A stretch of DNA of 64,000 bases from NCBI RefSeq assembly GCF_014279875.1, contig NZ_CP047952.1, positions 124,001 through 188,000 on the forward strand, in the 5' to 3' direction. The notes beneath the pieces are model-generated. The model saw only the letters and a program-made list of their open reading frames with translations. It made no database searches and was not told the DNA's origin. The position numbers were made by a program, and so were the translations under genes. Shown piece by piece: positions 1-11,727 of the stretch (position 1 is its first letter; each line of letters starts with the position of its first letter). The DNA comes from Synechococcus sp. MEDNS5 (lineage in GTDB: Bacteria > Cyanobacteriota > Cyanobacteriia > PCC-6307 > Cyanobiaceae).

Positions 1-332
1 TGCGCGACGTTGCCTGCGTGCGGGCCTGTGAGGGTTGCATTGATCAAGCACTGGTGGATGAAGCTCTCACCCTGCATCGCGTGGATGGTCGGGGGTTGGA
101 TGCCAGTGATCGCCGCCTGATGGAACTGCTGCTGCAGTCCCATGGCGGTGGTCCCGCCGGCCTCGATACCCTGGCGGCCGCCCTTGGTGAGGACCCGGCC
201 ACCCTGGAATCGGTGGTTGAGCCCTATTTGCTGCAGCTCGGTTTTCTGCAGCGCACCCCCCGGGGCCGGGTGGTGACTGCCGCCGGCAGGGGCCACCTGG
301 GCTGGCCAAACCTTGAGGAGCAGGTGGCATGA
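1..332 (+). CDS. ruvB: Holliday junction branch-migration helicase RuvB, C-terminal fragment
   Basis: This is the 3' end of ruvB; the gene enters from upstream and its first complete in-frame codon is at position 3, giving about 109 residues. RuvB is the hexameric AAA+ motor that drives branch migration of Holliday junctions with RuvA. The visible part is the C-terminal winged-helix DNA-binding domain. It carries the family signatures [54 protein letters not shown] and a final HLGWP. The AAA+ Walker motifs lie outside the window. The stop overlaps the next start by 4 nt (ATGA at 329-332), so the TPR gene is probably translationally coupled. Confidence 0.93.
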   Translation, partial: RDVACVRACEGCIDQALVDEALTLHRVDGRGLDASDRRLMELLLQSHGGGPAGLDTLAAALGEDPATLESVVEPYLLQLGFLQRTPRGRVVTAAGRGHLGWPNLEEQVA

Positions 333-1129
333 CGCGATTGCGCAATTGGTTGACCTTGCTGGTGCTGCTGGCCCTTCTGCTTCTGCCAGGGCCTGTGATG
401 GCGGCAGGCGATCCTGAGGCAGGGGACCTGCCGCGCCTGTTCGAGCGGGCCTTGAGCCTGAGCCGCCAGGGCGATCCGGAGGCGGCGCTGCCCCTCTGGG
501 ATCAGGTGCTGGAGCTGGCGCCGCGGGATGCCGCCGCCTGGAGCAACCGCGGCAACATCCGCTTGATGCTGGGGGATCCTGAGGGGGCGATCGCCGATCA
601 GACCCGCTCGATTGCCTTGGCACCAGAGGATGCCGATCCCCATCTCAATCGGGGCACTGCTGAGGAAGCCCTCCAGCGTTGGCCTGAGGCCGCGGCGGAT
701 TACGACTGGATCCTCCAGCGTGATCCTCTCGATGCTTCGGCGCTTTACAACCTCGGCAATGTGCGTGGCTCGGAGGGCGACTGGGCCCAAGCCCAGCGTT
801 TGTATCGCCAGGCCGCCGATGCCCGCCCCGGTTTTGCCATGGCCCGCTCCAGTGATGCCCTGGCCCTCTACCAGCTTGAGGATCTTGCGGAAGCCGAGCG
901 TCAGCTGCGCAATCTCATTCGCCGCTATCCGTTGTTTGCTGATGCCCGTGCCGCCCTCAGCGCTCTGCTCTGGCGGGAGGGCTCCCGCGGCGAAGCCGAA
1001 AGCCATTGGGCGGCGGCTGCCGGACTGGATCCCAGTTACCGGGATTCGGCCTGGCTGGCCCAGGTGCGGCGCTGGCCGCCGACACCGATCGCTGATCTCG
1101 AGCGTTTTCTCGCCCTGGAGGTGTCATGA
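329..1129 (+). CDS. Secreted or lumenal TPR-repeat protein
   Basis: A 266-residue protein with a Sec-type signal peptide: a basic start (MTRLRNW), a hydrophobic core of about 16 Leu/Val-rich residues, and a likely cleavage after PVMAA near residue 26. The remainder is helical tetratricopeptide repeats, visible as repeated patterns such as [37 protein letters not shown] and [22 protein letters not shown] proteins are protein-protein scaffolds; the partner cannot be read from the sequence. It probably acts in the periplasm or thylakoid lumen. It overlaps ruvB upstream and the amidohydrolase downstream by 4 nt each, so the run is likely one transcript. Confidence 0.8.
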   Translation: MTRLRNWLTLLVLLALLLLPGPVMAAGDPEAGDLPRLFERALSLSRQGDPEAALPLWDQVLELAPRDAAAWSNRGNIRLMLGDPEGAIADQTRSIALAPEDADPHLNRGTAEEALQRWPEAAADYDWILQRDPLDASALYNLGNVRGSEGDWAQAQRLYRQAADARPGFAMARSSDALALYQLEDLAEAERQLRNLIRRYPLFADARAALSALLWREGSRGEAESHWAAAAGLDPSYRDSAWLAQVRRWPPTPIADLERFLALEVS

Positions 1130-2298
1130 GCTCTTCGTTGCCTTGGCCTGAGCGCCTCGAGGCGATGCTGCCGGAGTTGATCGACTTCCGCCGCCATCTG
1201 CATGCCCATCCCGAGCTCAGCGGCGAGGAGCACCAGACCGCGGCCCTGCTCGCCGGTGCTCTGCGGGAGGCCGGCTGGCGGGTGCGCGAGGGCGTGGGCC
1301 GCACCGGTGTGGTGGCGGATCTCGGGCCGGAGCAGGGCCCCAAGCTGGGGTTGCGGGTGGACATGGACGCCCTGCCGGTGGAGGAGCGCACGGACCTGCC
1401 CTACGCCTCGCGTCGTCAGGGGGTGATGCACGCCTGCGGCCATGATCTGCACAGCACCATCGGTCTGGGGGTGGCCCGGTTGCTGGCCGAAGAGCCGGAG
1501 CCGCCCGTGGGTCTGCGCTTGCTGTTCCAGCCTGCGGAGGAACTGGCCCAGGGGGCGCGCTGGATGCGCGAGGCCGGAGCCACGGATGGCCTGCAAGGGC
1601 TCTTTGGTGTGCACGTGTTCCCATCCCTGCCGGCGGGGAGCATCGGTGTGCGCAGCGGCAGCTTGACGGCCGCTGCGGGCGAGCTGGAGATCGAAGTGAT
1701 CGGGGAGGGGGGGCATGGCGCCCGTCCGCATCAATCGGTGGATGCGATCTGGATCGCTTCGCGGGTGGTGACCGGGTTGCAGGAAGCGATCAGCCGCAGG
1801 CTCGATGCCCTGCATCCGGTGGTGGTGAGTTTCGGCCTCATTGAAGGGGGGAAGGCCTTCAACGTGATCGCGGATCGGGTGCGTCTGCTCGGCACGGTGC
1901 GCTGTCTCTGCACCGATGTGCACGACCGGTTGCCCGCCTGGATCGAAGACACCGTGCAGGCTCTGTGCGCGGGCTTCGGCGCCACGGCTCGGGTGCATTA
2001 CCGCTGCATCTCGCCTCCGGTGCACAACGACGTGGCCCTCACGGCTCTGTTGGAGCGCTGCGCCATCGAGCAGCTGGGGGCGTCGCAGGTGTTGCGGCTG
2101 GAGCAGCCCTCCCTGGGAGCCGAGGATTTTGCCGAGTTGCTCAAGGGTGTGCCTGGCACGATGTTCCGCTTGGGGGTGGCCGGGCCTGAGGGCTGTGCAC
2201 CGCTGCACAACGGTCATTTTCTGCCGGATGAAGCCTGTCTGGCTGTGGGAATCCGGGTGCTGACTTCGACGCTTCTGGCCTGGGAGCCTCCGGCATGA
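1126..2298 (+). CDS. M20-family metal-dependent amidohydrolase / amidase
   Basis: A 390-residue protein of the M20D peptidase family (N-acyl-amino-acid, hippurate and IAA-amino-acid amidohydrolases), which hydrolyses amide bonds with a di-metal centre. Family marks in order are IDFRRHLHAHPELSGEE near the N-terminus, MHACGHDLH (metal Cys/His/Asp, about residues 102-109), FQPAEE with the catalytic Glu, HGARPHQSVDAIWIAS in the lid domain, and APLHNGHF with the last metal His. Full length for the family, no signal peptide, so cytoplasmic. The start ATG overlaps the TPR gene stop (ATGA) and the stop overlaps the next gene in the same way. The natural substrate cannot be deduced. Confidence 0.88.
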   Translation: MSSSLPWPERLEAMLPELIDFRRHLHAHPELSGEEHQTAALLAGALREAGWRVREGVGRTGVVADLGPEQGPKLGLRVDMDALPVEERTDLPYASRRQGVMHACGHDLHSTIGLGVARLLAEEPEPPVGLRLLFQPAEELAQGARWMREAGATDGLQGLFGVHVFPSLPAGSIGVRSGSLTAAAGELEIEVIGEGGHGARPHQSVDAIWIASRVVTGLQEAISRRLDALHPVVVSFGLIEGGKAFNVIADRVRLLGTVRCLCTDVHDRLPAWIEDTVQALCAGFGATARVHYRCISPPVHNDVALTALLERCAIEQLGASQVLRLEQPSLGAEDFAELLKGVPGTMFRLGVAGPEGCAPLHNGHFLPDEACLAVGIRVLTSTLLAWEPPA

Positions 2299-2525
2299 AC
2301 CGGCCACCCCGCACCCGCCTGCATGTGCTGCTGTCGCTGGCAGCTCCGCTGTTGGTGTTGCTGGGTGTGGTGGCCCTGCTGCAACGGGAGGGTGCCGACA
2401 AATTGCAGTCTCTCCCTGCCATTCTGGTGGGCGCAGGCCTGGTGATCCATGCCGTGGTGGGCCGGCGGCGGCGGCGTCATCGGCTGTTGGTGGCCCTGCG
2501 CAGCAATCGTTTCGAGGAGTCCTGA
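2295..2525 (+). CDS. Small two-helix membrane protein
   Basis: A 76-residue protein with two predicted membrane helices (LLSLAAPLLVLLGVVALL and the LPAILVGAGLVIHAVV stretch), followed by a strongly basic cytoplasmic segment (GRRRRRHR). It resembles the small cyanobacterial DUF3188-type proteins, an assignment made from memory and only tentative. It starts on an ATGA overlap with the amidohydrolase and ends 4 nt before the HEAT-repeat gene, so it sits inside an apparent operon. No function can be assigned. Confidence 0.7.
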   Translation: MNRPPRTRLHVLLSLAAPLLVLLGVVALLQREGADKLQSLPAILVGAGLVIHAVVGRRRRRHRLLVALRSNRFEES

Positions 2526-2529
2526 CCCA

Positions 2530-3156
2530 ATGGCATCCAGCCCCCAGACCCCCCCGGGGGACGCCCCGGATCTCGACGCCCTCAGGGAGGCCATTGCCTC
2601 CGGGGATCCAACCCGGGCGATGCCCGCTCTCACCCAGCTGCGCTTCTGCAGCGATGAGGAGGCCGTGCCCCTGCTGGTGCTTGGAACGCAGCAGCAAGCG
2701 TTTCTGGTGCGCTCTCTGAGTTGCAGTGGCTTGGGCTACAAACGCACTGACCAGGGCTGGACCGTGCTGGAGCAGCTGCTCGGCAGTGATGAGGACGCCA
2801 ATGTGAGAGCCGAGGCCGCCAATGCCCTGGTGAGCTACGGCGTGGTTCGTTCCTGGCCGTTGCTGCGCGCTGCGTTTGCAGCCGACGGCGCCTGGCTGGT
2901 GCGCTGCAGCATTCTGTCCGGCCTTGCGGAACAACCGGAGATCAACCTGGCCTGGCTGTTGGAGCTGGCCGAGATCGCTATCGCCGATGGCGACGGCACC
3001 GTGCGGGTGAGCGGGGCTGAAATTCTGGGGCGGATCGTGCGGGAGTCCCAGGGCATCCCCATCGGCGAGCAGGCCCGCGCTCTGCTCCAGCCCTTGCAGC
3101 AGGACCAGGACCACAGGGTGGTAGCTGCGGCGCTTAATGGTCTTCAAGGGGGATGA
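2530..3156 (+). CDS. HEAT-repeat protein, NblB / phycobilin lyase-like
   Basis: A 208-residue alpha-solenoid protein, with start taken at the ATG at 2530 just after the preceding stop. A further upstream in-frame start at 2449 would overlap the membrane-protein gene heavily. Helical HEAT/PBS-lyase repeats are visible, for example NVRAEAANALVSYG, AWLVRCSILSGLAEQ, TVRVSGAEILGRIV and HRVVAAALNGLQ. The length and composition fit cyanobacterial NblB-like proteins related to the CpcE/F bilin lyases, some of which take part in phycobilisome turnover. NblB identity is an inference; a generic HEAT scaffold is the alternative. Its stop precedes the thiC riboswitch by about 40 nt. Confidence 0.72.
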   Translation: MASSPQTPPGDAPDLDALREAIASGDPTRAMPALTQLRFCSDEEAVPLLVLGTQQQAFLVRSLSCSGLGYKRTDQGWTVLEQLLGSDEDANVRAEAANALVSYGVVRSWPLLRAAFAADGAWLVRCSILSGLAEQPEINLAWLLELAEIAIADGDGTVRVSGAEILGRIVRESQGIPIGEQARALLQPLQQDQDHRVVAAALNGLQGG

Positions 3157-3192
3157 CCCCCAGCTTTCCCTAACGATTGCTACCTTTTGAGA

Positions 3193-3289
3193 ACCACTAG
3201 GGGTGCCTGTGGTCTTCTTCATTGGAGGCCTGGGCTGAGATCACACCCTCCGAACCTGATCCGGGTCATGCCGGCGCAAGGGAAGTGAA
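3193..3289 (+). promoter_or_regulatory. TPP riboswitch (THI element) of thiC
   Basis: The RNA contains the conserved thi-box blocks in order: CACTAGGGGTGCC near 3194-3207, GGGCTGAGATCACACCC near 3232-3248, GAACCTGATCCGGGTCATG near 3252-3270 and CCGGCGCAAGGGAAGTG near 3271-3287. The first and last blocks can pair as the closing stem. The block between GGGTGCC and GGGCTGAGA is a variable helix. The element ends about 58 nt before the thiC start, so thiamine pyrophosphate should repress thiC, probably by hiding the ribosome site or by termination. A 67-codon open frame starting at 3222 lies on top of it and is not a gene. Confidence 0.95.
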
Positions 3290-3346
3290 TACGCGTGATC
3301 TGCGGCTTTTGGGTCGGCTCCTGGCAGTTCTCTTGCTGAACGAATC

Positions 3347-4750
3347 ATGCGCGCTTCCTGGGTTGAGTCCCGCCGCGGACAGGGCAATGTGTCTCAGATG
3401 CACTTCGCCCGCCAGGGCGTGGTGACGGAAGAGATGGCCTATGTGGCCAAGCGTGAGAATCTGCCCGAGTCGCTGGTGATGGAGGAGGTGGCGCGGGGCC
3501 GCATGATCATCCCGGCCAATATCAATCACACCGGTTTGGAGCCGATGGCGATCGGCATCGCCAGCAAGTGCAAGGTGAACGCCAACATCGGCGCTTCCCC
3601 CAATGCCTCGGATGCGGCCGAGGAGGTGAACAAGCTGAAGTTGGCGGTGAAGTACGGCGCCGACACCGTGATGGATCTCTCCACCGGTGGTGTGAACCTT
3701 GATGAGGTGCGCACGGCGATCATCGAGGCCTCACCGGTTCCGATCGGCACGGTGCCTGTGTATCAGGCTCTGGAGAGCGTGCACGGCTCGATCGAGAAGC
3801 TCGATGAGGACGATTTCCTGCACATCATCGAGAAGCACTGTCAGCAGGGGGTGGACTACCAGACCATCCACGCGGGTTTGCTGATCGAACACCTGCCCAA
3901 GGTGAAGGGACGTCTCACCGGCATCGTGAGCCGGGGCGGCGGGATCCTGGCCCAATGGATGCTGTATCACCACCGCCAGAACCCTTTGTTCACGCGCTTT
4001 GACGACATCTGCGAGATCTTCAAGCGTTACGACTGCACCTTCTCTCTCGGGGATTCCCTGCGCCCTGGCTGCCAGCACGATGCCTCGGATGCGGCGCAGC
4101 TGGCTGAGTTGAAAACCCTGGGTGAACTCACGCGCCGGGCCTGGGCCCACGACGTGCAGGTGATGGTGGAGGGTCCAGGTCATGTGCCCCTCGACCAAAT
4201 CGAGTTCAACGTGAAAAAGCAGATGGAGGAGTGCAACGAGGCACCCTTCTATGTGCTCGGCCCCCTGGTCACCGATATCGCCCCTGGTTACGACCACATC
4301 ACCTCAGCGATCGGCGCGGCCATGGCTGGCTGGCATGGCACGGCGATGCTCTGCTACGTCACCCCCAAGGAACACCTCGGTCTGCCCAACGCGGAAGACG
4401 TGCGTGAAGGCCTGATCGCTTACAAGATCGCAGCCCACGCTGCAGATATCGCCCGTCACCGTCCCGGTGCCCGCGACCGCGACGATGAACTCAGCCGCGC
4501 GCGTTACAACTTCGACTGGAACAAGCAGTTTGAGTTGTCACTCGACCCTGAGCGCGCCAAGGAGTATCACGACGAAACCCTGCCGGCAGACATCTACAAG
4601 CAGGCAGAGTTCTGCTCGATGTGTGGTCCCAAGCATTGCCCGATGCAGACCAAGATCACCGATGAGGACATCGAGGGCCTCGAGAAGGCTCTGGAGGCCA
4701 AGAGCGGGGCCGGTGATCTGGCGGGAGTGAAGATGGAGAAGGCTGATTGA
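3347..4750 (+). CDS. thiC: Phosphomethylpyrimidine synthase ThiC
   Basis: A 467-residue radical-SAM enzyme that rearranges aminoimidazole ribotide into HMP-phosphate, the pyrimidine half of thiamine. Near-invariant family segments are present: [91 protein letters not shown] and [10 protein letters not shown]. The C-terminal [12 protein letters not shown] (about 4613-4650) supplies the CxxCx4C ligands of the [4Fe-4S] cluster. Length and N-terminus ([12 protein letters not shown]) match cyanobacterial ThiC, supporting the ATG at 3347. It is controlled by the TPP riboswitch just upstream and is convergent with the UXS gene 8 nt downstream. Confidence 0.97.
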   Translation: MRASWVESRRGQGNVSQMHFARQGVVTEEMAYVAKRENLPESLVMEEVARGRMIIPANINHTGLEPMAIGIASKCKVNANIGASPNASDAAEEVNKLKLAVKYGADTVMDLSTGGVNLDEVRTAIIEASPVPIGTVPVYQALESVHGSIEKLDEDDFLHIIEKHCQQGVDYQTIHAGLLIEHLPKVKGRLTGIVSRGGGILAQWMLYHHRQNPLFTRFDDICEIFKRYDCTFSLGDSLRPGCQHDASDAAQLAELKTLGELTRRAWAHDVQVMVEGPGHVPLDQIEFNVKKQMEECNEAPFYVLGPLVTDIAPGYDHITSAIGAAMAGWHGTAMLCYVTPKEHLGLPNAEDVREGLIAYKIAAHAADIARHRPGARDRDDELSRARYNFDWNKQFELSLDPERAKEYHDETLPADIYKQAEFCSMCGPKHCPMQTKITDEDIEGLEKALEAKSGAGDLAGVKMEKAD

Positions 4751-4758
4751 TCGTCTGC

Positions 4759-5721
4759 TCAGTTCTTCAAATGAGACGCTTCTTTTTTGTTGTCTCCTTT
4801 GATTCGCGATTGAAAATCGGCGATGGTCCGCTTAAGGCCAACTGAGAGAGAAACCGTTGGTTTCCATTGAAGCGTTTGCTTGGCCAGACTGATAACAGGT
4901 TGACGCTGCAGAGGGTCGTCTTCTGGCAAAGGCTTTTTGACGATTTCTAGTTCTGGGTTGATGCGATCGCGAATCATCCTGGCGAGCTCTTCAATGGTGA
5001 ATTCGTCTGGATTGCCAATGTTCATTGGTCCAGTGTGCTCGCTGTTCATTAAGCGGATCATTCCTTCGATGAGGTCATCGACATAGCAGAATGAACGAGT
5101 CTGTGATCCGTCACCAAAGAGTGTTAGCGGCATGCCTTTGAGGGCCTGAACGATGAAGTTGCTCACGACGCGACCATCATCGGGAAGCATGCGAGGCCCA
5201 TAGGTGTTGAAAATGCGCATCACCCGCACTTCCGTGTTGTGCATGCGTTTGTAGTCAAAACAGAGTGTTTCGGCAATACGCTTGCCTTCGTCATAACAGC
5301 TGCGAATTCCAATGGGATTCACGGAACCCCGGTAGCTTTCGGGTTGAGGGTGCACCTCTGGATCGCCATACACTTCGCTGGTGCTGGCTAATAAAAGCCT
5401 GGCTCCGACCCGTCTTGCCAAGCCCAGCATGTTGTAAGTGCCCAAAAAACTCGTCTTGGCGGTTTTGATTGGGTTGAACTGATAGTGGATGGGTGATGCA
5501 GGGCAGGCTAGGTGCCAGATCCGGTCAACTTCAAGCTTGATCGGTTCAGTGACATCGTGACGGATCAGTTCGAAATTAGGGTGGCCAATCCAATGGGCGA
5601 TATTGCTTTTCCTTCCGGTGAAATAATTGTCAAGACAGATCACGTCCTCTCCGGCCTGCATGAGGCGGTCGACCAAATGAGAACCAAGAAAGCCGGCACC
5701 GCCGGTGATCAGATTGCGCAT
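4759..5721 (-). CDS. UDP-glucuronate decarboxylase (UDP-xylose synthase), SDR family
   Basis: A 320-residue extended short-chain dehydrogenase/reductase. It has the NAD-binding [16 protein letters not shown] start, the segment [16 protein letters not shown] typical of UXS enzymes, a catalytic STSEVYGDP segment, and the Tyr/Lys pair in [11 protein letters not shown]. Late motifs are [24 protein letters not shown] and [16 protein letters not shown] oxidises and decarboxylates UDP-glucuronate to UDP-xylose for surface glycans. The gene is clearly AT-richer than thiC and tkt on either side. It stands alone between the thiC stop and the tkt terminator, which suggests an insertion into a housekeeping block. 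Other NDP-sugar epimerases are possible but fit less well. Confidence 0.88.
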   Translation of the reverse strand: MRNLITGGAGFLGSHLVDRLMQAGEDVICLDNYFTGRKSNIAHWIGHPNFELIRHDVTEPIKLEVDRIWHLACPASPIHYQFNPIKTAKTSFLGTYNMLGLARRVGARLLLASTSEVYGDPEVHPQPESYRGSVNPIGIRSCYDEGKRIAETLCFDYKRMHNTEVRVMRIFNTYGPRMLPDDGRVVSNFIVQALKGMPLTLFGDGSQTRSFCYVDDLIEGMIRLMNSEHTGPMNIGNPDEFTIEELARMIRDRINPELEIVKKPLPEDDPLQRQPVISLAKQTLQWKPTVSLSVGLKRTIADFQSRIKGDNKKEASHLKN

Positions 5722-5759
5722 AAGGCCATGATCGCGTAAGCAAGCGATGACTGCTCAAT

Positions 5760-5786
5760 AAAAAAGCGGGAGATCAGCTCTCCCGC
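5760..5786 (-). terminator. Rho-independent terminator of the acpP-fabF-tkt operon
   Basis: On the minus strand an 8-bp perfect stem (GCGGGAGA / TCTCCCGC, 5 nt loop) is followed at once by six T residues. It lies 30 nt beyond the tkt stop and upstream of the UXS start, separating the two transcription units. Confidence 0.9.
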
Positions 5787-5816
5787 CAGTGCGATTGATT
5801 CAACTTGAATGTTGGA

Positions 5817-7826
5817 TCAGCCAAGCAAAGCCTTGGCTTTGGCCACCACGTTGTCCACGGTGAAGCCGAACTTCTCCATGCAGGTGCCGCCGGGGGCAGA
5901 GGCGCCGAAGCGATCCATCGTGACGCTGTCGCCGTCGAGGCCGATGAAGCGGTGCCAGCCGAAGCTTTCAGCCGCTTCCACCACGATGCGCTTGCGCACT
6001 GCAGCGGGGAGGACCTGCTCCTTGTAGGCGTCGCTTTGCTCGTCGAACAGTTCGACGCAGGGCATGGACACCACGCGCACGTTCTTACCTTCAGTTGTGA
6101 GCTGTTTGGCCGCCTGCACGCAGAGGTCGAGTTCGGTGCCGGTGCCGATCAGGATCAGATCGGGGGTGCCGGCGCAGTCCTCGAGGATGTAACCGCCCTG
6201 AGCCACCTTCTCGATTGAGGAGTTGGCCTGGTTGGCCATGCCTTGACGGCTGAGGCAGAGGGCGCTGGGGCGGTGGCGGTTCTCGATCGCCAGCTTGTAG
6301 GCACCACTGGTTTCGTTGCCGTCGCCAGGACGGAACACCATCAGGTTGGGCATCGCCCGCAGGGAGGGGATCGTTTCGATCGGCTGGTGGGTGGGACCGT
6401 CTTCGCCGACGCCGATGGAGTCGTGGGTGAGCACGTAGATCACACCCAGTTCACTCAGTGCCGACAGGCGCATGGAGCCGCGCATGTAGTCGGCGAACAC
6501 CAGGAAGGTGCCGCCATAGGGGATTAACCCACTGTTGTGATATGCGATGCCGTTGAGCACGGCAGCCATGGCGTGCTCGCGCACACCGAAGTGCAGGTAG
6601 CGCTTCTCAGGGGTTTCCGGCTGATAAGAACCTGTTTCACCCTTGATGTCGGTGTAGTTGGAGTGGGTGAGGTCGGCGGATCCCCCAATCAGCTCCGGCA
6701 GGTTGGGGCCCAGGGCACCCAGACAGATCTGGGAATGCTTGCGGGTGGCCAGGCCCTTGTCGTCGGGTGTGTAGGTGGGGAGGTCTTTGTCCCAGCCCTG
6801 GGGGAGTTCACCGCGCAGCATGCGCTCGAACTCAGCCGCCTCGGTGGGGTATTGGCTGCGGTACGCGGCGAGGGTTTGATTCCACTCGGCTTCCTGGCTG
6901 GCGCCCCGCTCGATCGCCTGGCGGTACTGGTCGTAGGCCTCCTGGGGAACCTCGAAGGGGCCATAGCTCCAACCCAGCTGTTTGCGGGTGAGTTCGGCTT
7001 CTTCCTCACCCAGGGGAGCACCGTGTACACCAGCGGTGTCGCCCTTGTTGGGGGAGCCGTAGCCGATGGTGGTGGTCACCTTGATGATCGACGGCTTGTC
7101 GGTAACGGCCTTGGCCGCTTCGATTGCTTTGGCGATGGCGTCCACATCGGTGTTGCCATCGGCCACATGCTGCACATGCCAGCCGTAGGCCTCGTAGCGC
7201 TTGAGCACGTCCTCGGTGAAGGACACGTCCGTGCGGCCGTCGATGGTGATGTGGTTGTCGTCGTACAGCGCGATCAGCTTGCCCAGCTTCAGGTGACCGG
7301 CCAGGGAGCAGGCCTCAGAGGCCACACCTTCCTGATTGCAGCCGTCGCCCATGATCACGTAGGTGTAGTGATCCACGACCTTGGCGTCGGCCTTGTTGAA
7401 CTTGGCCGCCAGGTGGGACTCAGCAATGGCCAGACCCACCGCGTTGGAGATGCCGGCGCCGAGGGGGCCGGTGGTCACTTCCACGCCGGGGGTCTCGAAG
7501 GTTTCGGGGTGACCGGGCGTCTTGGATCCCCACTGGCGGAACTGCTTGATGTCGTCGATCGACACCGAGTCGTAGCCGGTGAGGTGCAGCAGGGAATACA
7601 CCAGCATGCAGCCGTGACCGGCGGAGAGCACAAAGCGGTCGCGGTTGAACCACTTGGGGTTCTTGGGGTTGTGGCGCAGGAACTTGTCCCAGAGGGTGTA
7701 ACCCATCGGGGCGCAACCCATGGGCAGGCCAGGGTGGCCGCTCTTGGATTTGTTGACGGCGTCAACAGCGAGAAAGCGAATGCTGTTGATGCAGAGCGTG
7801 TCGAGAGAGGCGGGCGCTGCGACCAT
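5817..7826 (-). CDS. tkt: Transketolase
   Basis: A 669-residue thiamine-diphosphate enzyme of the Calvin cycle and pentose-phosphate pathway; it moves two-carbon ketol units between sugar phosphates. The start is taken at the ATG at 7826 ([20 protein letters not shown]), where homologues begin. A GTG or ATG further upstream would extend the protein by 18 unusual residues and overlap fabF. Motifs: [48 protein letters not shown] (ThDP/Mg site), [37 protein letters not shown]. It is last in the acpP-fabF-tkt operon, about 50 nt after fabF. It needs ThDP, whose pyrimidine is made by the neighbouring thiC product. Confidence 0.97.
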   Translation of the reverse strand: MVAAPASLDTLCINSIRFLAVDAVNKSKSGHPGLPMGCAPMGYTLWDKFLRHNPKNPKWFNRDRFVLSAGHGCMLVYSLLHLTGYDSVSIDDIKQFRQWGSKTPGHPETFETPGVEVTTGPLGAGISNAVGLAIAESHLAAKFNKADAKVVDHYTYVIMGDGCNQEGVASEACSLAGHLKLGKLIALYDDNHITIDGRTDVSFTEDVLKRYEAYGWHVQHVADGNTDVDAIAKAIEAAKAVTDKPSIIKVTTTIGYGSPNKGDTAGVHGAPLGEEEAELTRKQLGWSYGPFEVPQEAYDQYRQAIERGASQEAEWNQTLAAYRSQYPTEAAEFERMLRGELPQGWDKDLPTYTPDDKGLATRKHSQICLGALGPNLPELIGGSADLTHSNYTDIKGETGSYQPETPEKRYLHFGVREHAMAAVLNGIAYHNSGLIPYGGTFLVFADYMRGSMRLSALSELGVIYVLTHDSIGVGEDGPTHQPIETIPSLRAMPNLMVFRPGDGNETSGAYKLAIENRHRPSALCLSRQGMANQANSSIEKVAQGGYILEDCAGTPDLILIGTGTELDLCVQAAKQLTTEGKNVRVVSMPCVELFDEQSDAYKEQVLPAAVRKRIVVEAAESFGWHRFIGLDGDSVTMDRFGASAPGGTCMEKFGFTVDNVVAKAKALLG

Positions 7827-7876
7827 GGTGAAAAGTGCGTTGCGGACAGTTTGAAGGAGGGGTGCGGTGTCGCCGC

Positions 7877-9124
7877 TCACCCCATCGAGCGGAAAGCCAG
7901 GCAGACGTTATGACCGCCGAAGCCAAAGGAGTTGGAAAGCACCGTCTCCAGTTTGTGGTCTCGAGCTGTGTTGGGAACGACATCCAGATCACAGTCGGGA
8001 TCGGGATTGGCGTAGTTGATCGTGGGAGGGACCACGTTGTGCCGCAGTGCCAGCACGCAGGCCACGGCTTCGATCCCCCCTGAACCACCTAGCAGATGAC
8101 CGGTCATCGACTTGGTGGAGCTCACCGGGATCTGCAGGGCACGGTCACCCAGAGCGCTCTTGATGGCAGCGGTTTCGTTGCTGTCGTTGGCGGGTGTGCT
8201 GGTGCCGTGGGCGTTCACATAATCCACACCGGCCGCTGAAAGACCACCGTCTTCCAGGGCGAGGCGCATGGCGGCAGCGCCGCCGACACCTCCGGGCGTA
8301 GGCGAGGTGATGTGATGGGCATCGCAGGTGGTGCCGTAACCGACCACCTCAGCCAGGATGGTGGCGCCGCGAGCTTCGGCATGGCTCAGGGTTTCGAGCA
8401 CCAGCATGCCGGACCCTTCGCCGATCACAAAGCCGTCCCGTTCGCGGTCGAAGGGGCGGCTGGCCGTGGCCGGGTCATCGTTGCGGAAAGACAGGGCCTT
8501 GGCGCTGGCAAATCCGGCCACCCCCAGGGGGGTGATCGCCGATTCCGCTCCGCCGCAGAGCATGGCGTCAGCCTTGCCCAACTGAAGCAAGCGGAAGGCA
8601 TCACCGATGGCATTGGATCCGGCAGCACAGGCGGTGGCCACCGCTGAACTGGGACCCTTGGCGCCCACGGCGATCGCCGCCAGGCCTGTGGCCATGTTCG
8701 GGATCATCATCGGCACGGTGAAGGGACTCACGCGGCCGGGCCCCTTGCCTTCCAAGACATGGGCCTGGGTCTCCATGGTGAGCAGACCACCCACACCAGA
8801 GCCAATGATGATGCCGATGCGATCGGCATTGTCTGGAGTGATCTCCAGGCCGGCATCGGCTAGGGCTTGTTTCGTCGCCACCACCCCGAATTTGCTGAAG
8901 CGATCCCAGCGCTTGGCGTCCTTGGGCTCGATGAACCCTGAGGGATCGAAAGCCTTCACCTCCGCGGCAAAGCGACAGGCGTGCTCGGAGGCGTCGAACA
9001 GGGTGATGCCTGCGACGCCGTTGCGGCCGGACGTGAGTGCGTCCCAGTAGTCGGCAACGCTGTTGCCGATCGGTGTCACCGCGCCAAGGCCGGTGACCAC
9101 GACGCGTTGGAGACCCTCCACCAT
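7877..9124 (-). CDS. fabF: 3-oxoacyl-[ACP] synthase II (FabF)
   Basis: A 415-residue thiolase-fold condensing enzyme that elongates acyl-ACP with malonyl-ACP. The Cys-His-His triad is visible: the nucleophile Cys in [13 protein letters not shown], His in [15 protein letters not shown] and His in [15 protein letters not shown]. The N-terminus ([14 protein letters not shown]) and C-terminus ([14 protein letters not shown]) are typical. It lies 11 nt downstream of acpP, which encodes its carrier substrate, and about 50 nt upstream of tkt. Full length and no anomalies. Confidence 0.97.
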   Translation of the reverse strand: MVEGLQRVVVTGLGAVTPIGNSVADYWDALTSGRNGVAGITLFDASEHACRFAAEVKAFDPSGFIEPKDAKRWDRFSKFGVVATKQALADAGLEITPDNADRIGIIIGSGVGGLLTMETQAHVLEGKGPGRVSPFTVPMMIPNMATGLAAIAVGAKGPSSAVATACAAGSNAIGDAFRLLQLGKADAMLCGGAESAITPLGVAGFASAKALSFRNDDPATASRPFDRERDGFVIGEGSGMLVLETLSHAEARGATILAEVVGYGTTCDAHHITSPTPGGVGGAAAMRLALEDGGLSAAGVDYVNAHGTSTPANDSNETAAIKSALGDRALQIPVSSTKSMTGHLLGGSGGIEAVACVLALRHNVVPPTINYANPDPDCDLDVVPNTARDHKLETVLSNSFGFGGHNVCLAFRSMG

Positions 9125-9135
9125 GCTGCGGAACC

Positions 9136-9378
9136 TCAGGCCTGCTTGTCTTCGATGTACTTGACGGCGTCGCCGACGGTGGCAATACCTTCGGCGGCCT
9201 CGTCGGGAATCTCGATGTCGAACGCTTCTTCCAGGGCCATCACCAGCTCGACGGTGTCGAGAGAATCGGCGCCCAGATCGTTCTGGAAATTGGACTCCGG
9301 CTTGACTTCGCCGGCGTCGACGCTGAGCTGCTCCGCCACGATCGAACGGACTTTTTCGAGGATCGCTTCCTGAGACAT
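9136..9378 (-). CDS. acpP: Acyl carrier protein
   Basis: An 80-residue acidic four-helix protein. The Ser in [16 protein letters not shown] carries the 4'-phosphopantetheine arm. The start is the ATG at 9378 ([14 protein letters not shown]), the normal ACP N-terminus; a longer frame back to 9426 adds 16 residues unlike any ACP. It is first of the acpP-fabF-tkt operon and divergent from psaC, with about 150 nt of shared upstream DNA. Confidence 0.97.
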   Translation of the reverse strand: MSQEAILEKVRSIVAEQLSVDAGEVKPESNFQNDLGADSLDTVELVMALEEAFDIEIPDEAAEGIATVGDAVKYIEDKQA

Positions 9379-9520
9379 GGCCGTGAAGACGGGACGCCGC
9401 ATCTTACGGGCTGGCGCCGGCAGCACCAGCCACGGGCGTTAACAACAGTGACGGCGAAGCGCGAGCACGATCTCAGAGGCGGCCGTGGCAGGTACGTTGA
9501 CGCCAAGTCAATTGCACTGA

Positions 9521-9775
<255 letters not shown>

Positions 9776-9815
9776 GGCATTCAGCGGTCTTTCCTCTCCT
9801 GACCCCATAAGCTCG

Positions 9816-9838
9816 GCCCGGCAGTGCCGGGCTTTTTT
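9816..9838 (+). terminator. Rho-independent terminator after psaC, abutting glmS
   Basis: A 7-bp GC-only stem (GCCCGGC / GCCGGGC, 3 nt loop) is followed by six T residues at 9833-9838. The next gene's ATG is at 9841, only two bases after the T-run. That leaves no room between terminator and start codon for a normal ribosome binding site. Confidence 0.9.
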
Positions 9839-9840
9839 GT

Positions 9841-11713
<1,873 letters not shown>

Positions 11714-11727
<14 letters not shown>

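Noticed and set aside
1036-3222. A 728-codon minus-strand frame across the amidohydrolase and HEAT genes
   Set aside because: It lies over four well-supported plus-strand genes and shows only His/Gln/Pro-rich low-quality sequence.
3222-3425. A 67-codon frame starting inside the TPP riboswitch
   Set aside because: Its first half is the riboswitch and its second half is the thiC start region in another frame; no protein family is matched.
5805-7913. Long open frames on the plus strand opposite tkt (up to 458 codons at 6537-7913)
   Set aside because: They are antisense to a certain transketolase gene; their translations are Val/Gly/His-rich without recognisable motifs, as expected for the reverse frame of a GC-rich gene.
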